From assembly GCA_950295325.1 (NCBI GenBank), contig OX485808.1:12030501-12094500 (forward strand): DNA of 64,000 nt, read 5' to 3'. The notes beneath the pieces were generated by a model. That model was not told the DNA's origin and did no database searches. It saw only the letters and a list, made by a program, of their open reading frames with translations. Origin of the DNA: Polytrichum commune. Lineage: Eukaryota; Streptophyta; Polytrichopsida; Polytrichales; Polytrichaceae. This document shows positions 58,273 through 64,000 of this stretch, piece by piece. The position numbers and the translations under genes were made by a program. Each line of letters begins with the position of its first letter. The first letter of the stretch is position 1.

Positions 58273-61200
58273 TTAAGGCGATGAGAGCTCTCCACCGAGA
58301 TCGTGAAGAGCGCTCACCATGCCATCCCTGGAAATGTTCCTAGGATCTTTGTCGTCGCTATATACGTAACCTTCTCTCTTGAGGGGTGCATTCACATCGC
58401 TCTCGCCACTCCATCTTTGTGGAGCAGAGTTAGAGCTTGAGGAGTTTAGCTCAATCTCCTCACCCGCATCAGCAGCAGCGAGTTGATGCGAATCTTTATT
58501 GGACTTTGGTTCAGTGGTGGACTGTTCTTGAGAGATCATCAGATGGCTATGCCTCTTAATGACCAGCACGGATGGTTGTTGTGTGCCTTCGATGTCTTTG
58601 GAAACAAGAACATCGCCTAGAGCTCCTAACCCTTGTTCGACTTTGGAATTTACAAAGGCGCCTGATTGTACAACCGGGCTATGTTCGTGCATGTGCAGCC
58701 CGACGAGAAGCAATTTGTAATGGTGCGAGTTTGCAATGTCCAGGACAGCTTTCTGAGGGTCCGCCGTCTCACAGACACTCAATGTTAAATTGCTGGCACT
58801 AGCTGAGTCCAATTCCATCACTTCATCATTTGTGTTGATGATGTTTGAGTCTTCATGAATTTCGTTGCCATTCTTGTGGCCATGGTCGCTGACTTCTTGG
58901 TTTAATGATTTTGTTGCAGCCAAGATGGGAGCCAAGGCTTGCCTGTCCAATTCCTTCTCATGTTGAAGCTCCACTTCATCCATCGACACATAAACTTGTC
59001 CTGTGTTCATGTCCTTTTCTCCACTTTGACCTTGTGCACTATTGTGATGATGAGTTTCGTGACTACTGTCTGTGATTACCGCAACCTGTTTGCGAGCAGA
59101 CCACGGAGCTTTGAAGAATGCCATCACTCTACGAGCTAGTGGTTTGAAAAAATCCCATCCTCGCATCACAACCGATTTCTTTTGAAGACGAGATAGCAAT
59201 GATTTGCTCGAGAGTCTTGGAACAGTGCTGTACATGTATGACTGCTGCCCGAGACATTGGATTACAAACTGGATGACGGTGACCTTGACATTGTTGTGCT
59301 GTGCCATGCGACGAGCCAGCAATAGGGCTTCCCGATCATCTGGCCCTCCGAAAAAGAGCACACATATGTGTAGCATAGCTTTGTCAGAGGGATAAATGCA
59401 GGTCGATGATTCAGCAAATCCATTGTCAACCAGCAGTCCTACAGAGCAAGGAGCGTCTAGTAACACCTTCGCGAACACATTCTTCAACCCTGATTGCACA
59501 TGTCGCAGGGAAAATGGAAGCAGTATGAGATTAACCCGATTTGTGTATGCAGCATTGCAAATATCTTCGTGCATGTTGTGGAAGGCACTGATGGCTATGG
59601 CGGTTTTCACCCGCACTTTATTCTGTTCCGAATACGTCCGGAATGCAACCTGAACTGTGTCCAGCTCTGAATTTCCCTGGAATCATCAAAACAAGTGCAC
59701 TGGTTATACCAGCAGGTAAATTGAGCTGCAATGCAATCAACTTCAGTTAAGTCTCCTAAACAACCAGAAAAAAGATGACTCTAATGTTGCCACCCAGTGC
59801 CTGTATTTATGGTGTTGATGCTTCCTCTTCAAATTGGTCTATAAGTCTGGATGCAATTCCAAAATGGGCATCACGAGAATTAGAGGACAACCGGAGACTA
59901 CTGCCTTCTTTCGAAGGTGAACACCTTGTACAGGCGCGGGCGACCTATCTCCCCAAGCCCTTAGGTGGCAGCCGTTTCGTTCCTCACATCGTTGGTTGAA
60001 ATTATCCAGTTCAGCTCGATACACCTCTATGATTGGGTGGACCGTTGGAAATCAAGTGCTAAGAAGGTTACCCATCCGAGCACTTAACCAAGTGTTAAGG
60101 CCTTGGGTTGAAGCTGCCCTTTAAAATTTCAAAGATTCTCGAAACACTTTCTGTAATACTTTCGGGACATTTACAAAATGCATGTGCTAGGGCACGACTC
60201 ATCACCTCTTGCCAAAATTTTTTTGTTTCCCGCCTCGAGAAGGAAGCCATGCGAATCGATGACAAGCGTTCTGTGTATTCCGTAAGGTGCAGAAGATAGG
60301 GTCGGAGAGATTTCCGTTCTTTCCCTCTTGTGATTTCAACGAAGTTGATCATCGCTTGTACGTTCCAGGATGCGGTGGTGCATACAAGCAATCGCAGCTG
60401 ATCCTTCACTCCTCCCGAATCAATTATGCTGCGTCGGAGGTAGGGTGGCATGTCGCGCGCTGGTGTGTACAGCCACATAACAATTGGCGTAGTCATGAAT
60501 GTTGTCACAATGGCCATAATTACCATAATAGCAAACAGCTCCTGATTGATAACCTTCACAAGATGCATCGTGCAAATGTCAATTGGTATCAACTGGTTGT
60601 CTTTCAGGCAAGGAATTGGAAACACTCGAGAAGAATCATGTTCTGCAAATCTTCAAACAAAAAGCACAAATGATAACTCCAAGCGCAGCAAACTGAGTGT
60701 CATAATTGAGCGTTACCCCTTTCGACAGGCCAATATTGAGGACGATAAGTTCTACGAGACCTTTGGTGTTCATTAGAAATCCGAGGGCCACAGCTTTCCG
60801 GCGCTCCATGCCCCAAACCTTGGCCACAATCACTGTACCCATCACCTTGCCCAGACACGCTGTTGCTAAAACCATGGCAAGAATCAACACTGCACACGAC
60901 AACCAGAAGTTATTACTGTGAATTATGCTTTCTGCAACGACATGGAAATCATATTCCCGACTTTGAGTTTCGTGGACATGGCCGCTTGTTTAAATCAAGG
61001 TCGAAAGTAAATACAATCAAAACAGATGCGATGTCCTTTTAGGCAGATGTGGATACCTGCAGTCCAATTGCTGATGGCTGAGAGATGTGTTTTGAGTCCA
61101 GATGATGCGAAGTAGAGGGGCAAGAAGAGGATGCTCACATAATCTTCAATCTTTTCAATCAATATACCTGCATTGCAGGAGCATCATCCAGAATTTAATT

Positions 61201-63869
61201 TCCCAGTGCATGTCAATTGATGATGGCTCAATCCAATCTATTTATCAAAGCTGGAACTGAATTTTATTGATGAACTGAGAGCAGATTTGAGAATTAACCT
61301 GCGAATGGACCATCCTTGGGGATGATCAGGCCACATACAAACGCCCCAAAGATCACGTGAATTCCGATGGCGTCGGTGAGGAATGCCGCTCCCAGCACCA
61401 GAACAAGTGTGATTGCAATAACGGGCTCTGGAATGGGCTGGTGATAGTGAGCCAGGGCATAGGCGACTGGCTGAACAAGGAGGAACATGAAGATTAGAAA
61501 TGCTAAGCCCAGGAGAAGCACCCACGCCGCCACCAGGGGACTCGATCCTGTGTCTGTGATGGCTACTGAGAGAGCTAAGAGGACCCAAGCAACAACATCG
61601 TTCAATGCAGCTGCAGACATCGCCACCTGACCAACCTGAAGGTATGCACACAGCATTGAAATTGATTAAAGGCTGAGAAAAATTTCATCACGTAGTGAGT
61701 GCCTCCAACTAGTACTTCTATTGCAGAAGGCCTTTACTATGCTGGAAGGATCGGTATCAGATATAGTGAGTTGGAACACGCAACGCAGAGATGGTAATCA
61801 AATTCTTTGCACACTCATACGATGCTATCTACAGTGACTTCACTCAATAGATTCAAATTTGTCAATGGGAACTTCTGGTCTGTTCCACTGGTCGACCAAC
61901 CATGCATATGGTGCAGAATTCCCAGGAGCAATTCAACTGTTTGTGGTGAGAAACTATGTGAAAAGTTATTTGAAGATTTCACGTTGTAGTACTATCAAAA
62001 TTTAGCAAACTAGCATCTATTTGGTGCCTCTGGAGTTAGTACCCTTACCTGCTGAAACTACAAAATTTCATGGAGGAAGGTATAGATATCGAGTTTGGGA
62101 CGAGCCAAATTTGTGTGAGTTGGATGTAGAGTGTGCTACACTGTCATAGGCACACTGTGAAACATCTCTCGGTGACACTAAACAATGAGTTTGCTCCTTG
62201 CAGAACTCAATCATGATTCAAATTGGCCAACTACCAATTTAGCTCTGGAGTTGAAGGGTTTAGGGCACATATTGTAGTACCTCAGTGTTGAGAAGTTTGC
62301 GCTCTGTGAGAATGCGGGCGAGTACGGGGAAGGCAGTGATGGAGAGCGCTACGCCCATAAACAATGTGAAGGCTCCAAAACTGACATGGGGCTCCACAAG
62401 AAGAAATTTGAGGATGACAGAAGACACGATGGCGCTAAACCCAAACGGGAGAATGATGCCTGCTGCTGCCAACCATAAAGCCATCGACCCCATTCTGCAA
62501 TTTTGATGCAGAAATCAGTACAGTGTTCCACAGCAAGTCTAACAATCTAGGAACGACTTGCGCAATTTTGATGTTTTAAACGTCACAAACCTGGTGTACA
62601 AACTTGACTTGAAGTCTTATACAATGCTAAGGTGAATATGCAGTGAGCACTGGTGGGGAATCAGAGCAGAGGAGGGAATTTACTTGCTAATTTTGTGAAT
62701 GTCCAGTTCCAGGCCCACAAGGAAAAGGAAGAAGATGAGTCCCAGGTCGGCCAATGTCTCCAGCACAGCCACGGAGCTTTGAGGGAAAATGGTTGCAGTG
62801 AAGCCTGGGATGTATCCGAGAGCCGTCGGCCCCAACAAGATGCCTCCCAAAATCTCTGCAAAGTTGTTGCCATGTCCATTGATGGCATTTGTCAAGGCTT
62901 TTACAAAAACAATCCATTGGCAGGCTACCCTATCCTGGCTAAGTATTGATTCACCACATCACTTCAACAAAACGATTCCTCGAAACCTCGTGGTTTTGTG
63001 CCACCCTGAACAGCTCTCTTCGGCAGCTATTCCAGATAACCACGAGTCCGAAATGAGGACGACAGAAAACTGTCATGAGTCCAGCAGGTAATCATGGAGT
63101 CAGTTGGCCATAGCCCCTCCACGAAGAAATTCTGCAAGCGATTTTCTTCTATGGGTGACAAAGGCACATTGGAATATTTTCCAAACGTAGCTCTAACAAC
63201 GTTGTTCTGGTTCCTCGAACGCGGTGAAATATAGGACTGAGGACAACAATGATGTTTACTCAATGTAAAAAATAAAAAATCTCCAGGTTGAGTATTACTG
63301 GCCCAGTAACCCAGATTGGGTTGGAGACACTCCACATTAGCATTTGGTCACCTTGACTGTCCTCAATTGCGAAGCAGTACGAGAGGATGGCCAGGGAGTT
63401 GGGGATTTTACCATTACCCCCGTCAACAAGAAATTCTGTGAGCCATTCTCTCCTATCAGTGACAAAGGCACGTTAGAATATCCTCCAAAGTAGCACCGAC
63501 GTCATCTCAACTGGTAATTCCTCGAACATGGTGAAACATACGTGTCTACGACTGGGCAAGAATACATAGAATTCAGAAATCCTCAAGGTCGGGTAATATT
63601 AATTAATGGCCCAGTAGATTGGTTCGAGACAGTTCAAATTATCATTTGGTCATGTGGACATGTCCTTAACAGGAGTTGGGTCATGTGAGGTTACCTGCCA
63701 CAACGCGTGGTTGTCTGAGGGGGCGAAGGAGAAACGCCACTAATCGCGAGAGGGAGATGATGACTGCAATTTGGACAATGAGGAGCAGAAGCGAATGGTG
63801 GATGGGATTGTCCCCCGTCACCACCCCACTCGACGTCACTGACTCACTTGTGCTGCTGCTCGGCGCCAT
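58273..63869 (-). CDS. CHX: CHX-type cation/proton antiporter (CPA2 family)
   Basis: By family it exchanges K+ or Na+ for H+ across a cell or endomembrane. Eight coding exons (high to low): 63695-63869, 62684-62855, 62281-62494, 61299-61635, 61057-61167, 60717-60889, 60206-60553, 58273-59676. They join in frame to about 977 residues, against roughly 800-850 for most plant CHX proteins. Residues about 25-430 hold the hydrophobic antiporter domain: [40 protein letters not shown], the conserved Asn-Asp pair at 199-200 (AALNDVVAW), FGAFVCGL, and [15 protein letters not shown]. The cytosolic half carries family blocks [17 protein letters not shown] and [11 protein letters not shown]. Excess length lies mainly in a Ser/His/Glu-rich segment after that and in an acidic tail. 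The donor of exon 7 (CAAGAG|GTGATG) was chosen for phase and alignment; later donors are possible. Confidence 0.93.
63124..63668. repeat. ~300-bp tandem duplication inside CHX intron 1
   Basis: Two diverged copies, about 63115-63365 and 63419-63668, lie 304 bp apart. Shared blocks include AAGAAATTCTG, GTGACAAAGGCAC, TTCCTCGAAC followed by GGTGAAA, and GGCCCAGTA then CATTTGGTCA. They lie within the 839-bp first intron (62856-63694), by far the longest of this gene, so the duplication accounts for much of the extra length. Confidence 0.75.
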
Positions 63870-64000
63870 CTCTGCAATTGCGATGTCTCCTTCACCACAA
63901 CGTGATCACCACAACCGCTTACGAAAGTCGAATGTTAGCGAGCCACGTCAAAACCTTTTCGGGCATTCTTGGTCCTCACTGGATGTAGAAAGATGTCATC
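63870..64000 (-). other. 5' leader or promoter of the CHX gene
   Basis: The 131 bases upstream of the start codon to the window edge. No in-frame upstream coding and no clear TATA box; the transcript start may lie outside the window. Confidence 0.4.

Noticed and set aside
1..64000. CRISPR arrays, bacterial operons, riboswitches
   Set aside because: The window is plant nuclear DNA with spliced genes; the direct repeats present are long tandem monomers or microsatellites, not spaced short repeats.

Overview
The window is nuclear DNA of a land plant. It carries three intron-rich genes of plant type: a glutamate decarboxylase, a full-size ABCG (PDR-like) transporter and a CHX-type cation/proton antiporter. 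Every intron I could place has GT-AG ends, and most are about 130-850 bp. Between the genes lies AT-rich DNA full of small inverted-repeat transposons, LINE, SINE and copia relics, and microsatellites. The compact introns and the sequence style suggest a bryophyte, perhaps a moss or liverwort, but the species cannot be fixed from sequence alone.

Layout. 1-13.2 kb is repeat-rich: a foldback hairpin, several MITE-like elements and a tandem array of ~1 kb monomers at 6.8-10.1 kb. 13.27-15.8 kb (+) is the glutamate decarboxylase. 16.97-27.6 kb (-) is the ABCG transporter, convergent with it: 19 coding exons, about 1,760 residues. 27.6-30.4 kb is its upstream region, ending in a GC-rich patch with an unexplained ORF. 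30.4-58.2 kb is gene-poor: a SINE with target-site duplication, a second array of the same ~1 kb monomers, MITE pairs, a LINE 3' relic, a copia gag relic, a TTGAGTG-rich degenerate satellite and a 1.5 kb foldback element. 58.27-63.87 kb (-) is the CHX antiporter: eight coding exons, about 977 residues.

The most notable feature is in the ABCG gene. One 318-bp exon, with phase-0 introns on both sides, encodes a complete PDZ-like domain including a literal GLGF motif. It lies between the first nucleotide-binding domain and the first membrane domain, where ordinary plant PDR transporters have only a linker. Both nucleotide-binding domains also depart from consensus at catalytic positions. This looks like an exon-shuffled, possibly scaffold-regulated, divergent ABCG subfamily.

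The three genes show no shared pathway. Glutamate decarboxylase makes GABA in the cytosol, the ABCG protein is a membrane transporter or a derived regulator, and the CHX protein is a K+(Na+)/H+ exchanger. They are simply neighbours in a gene-sparse region.
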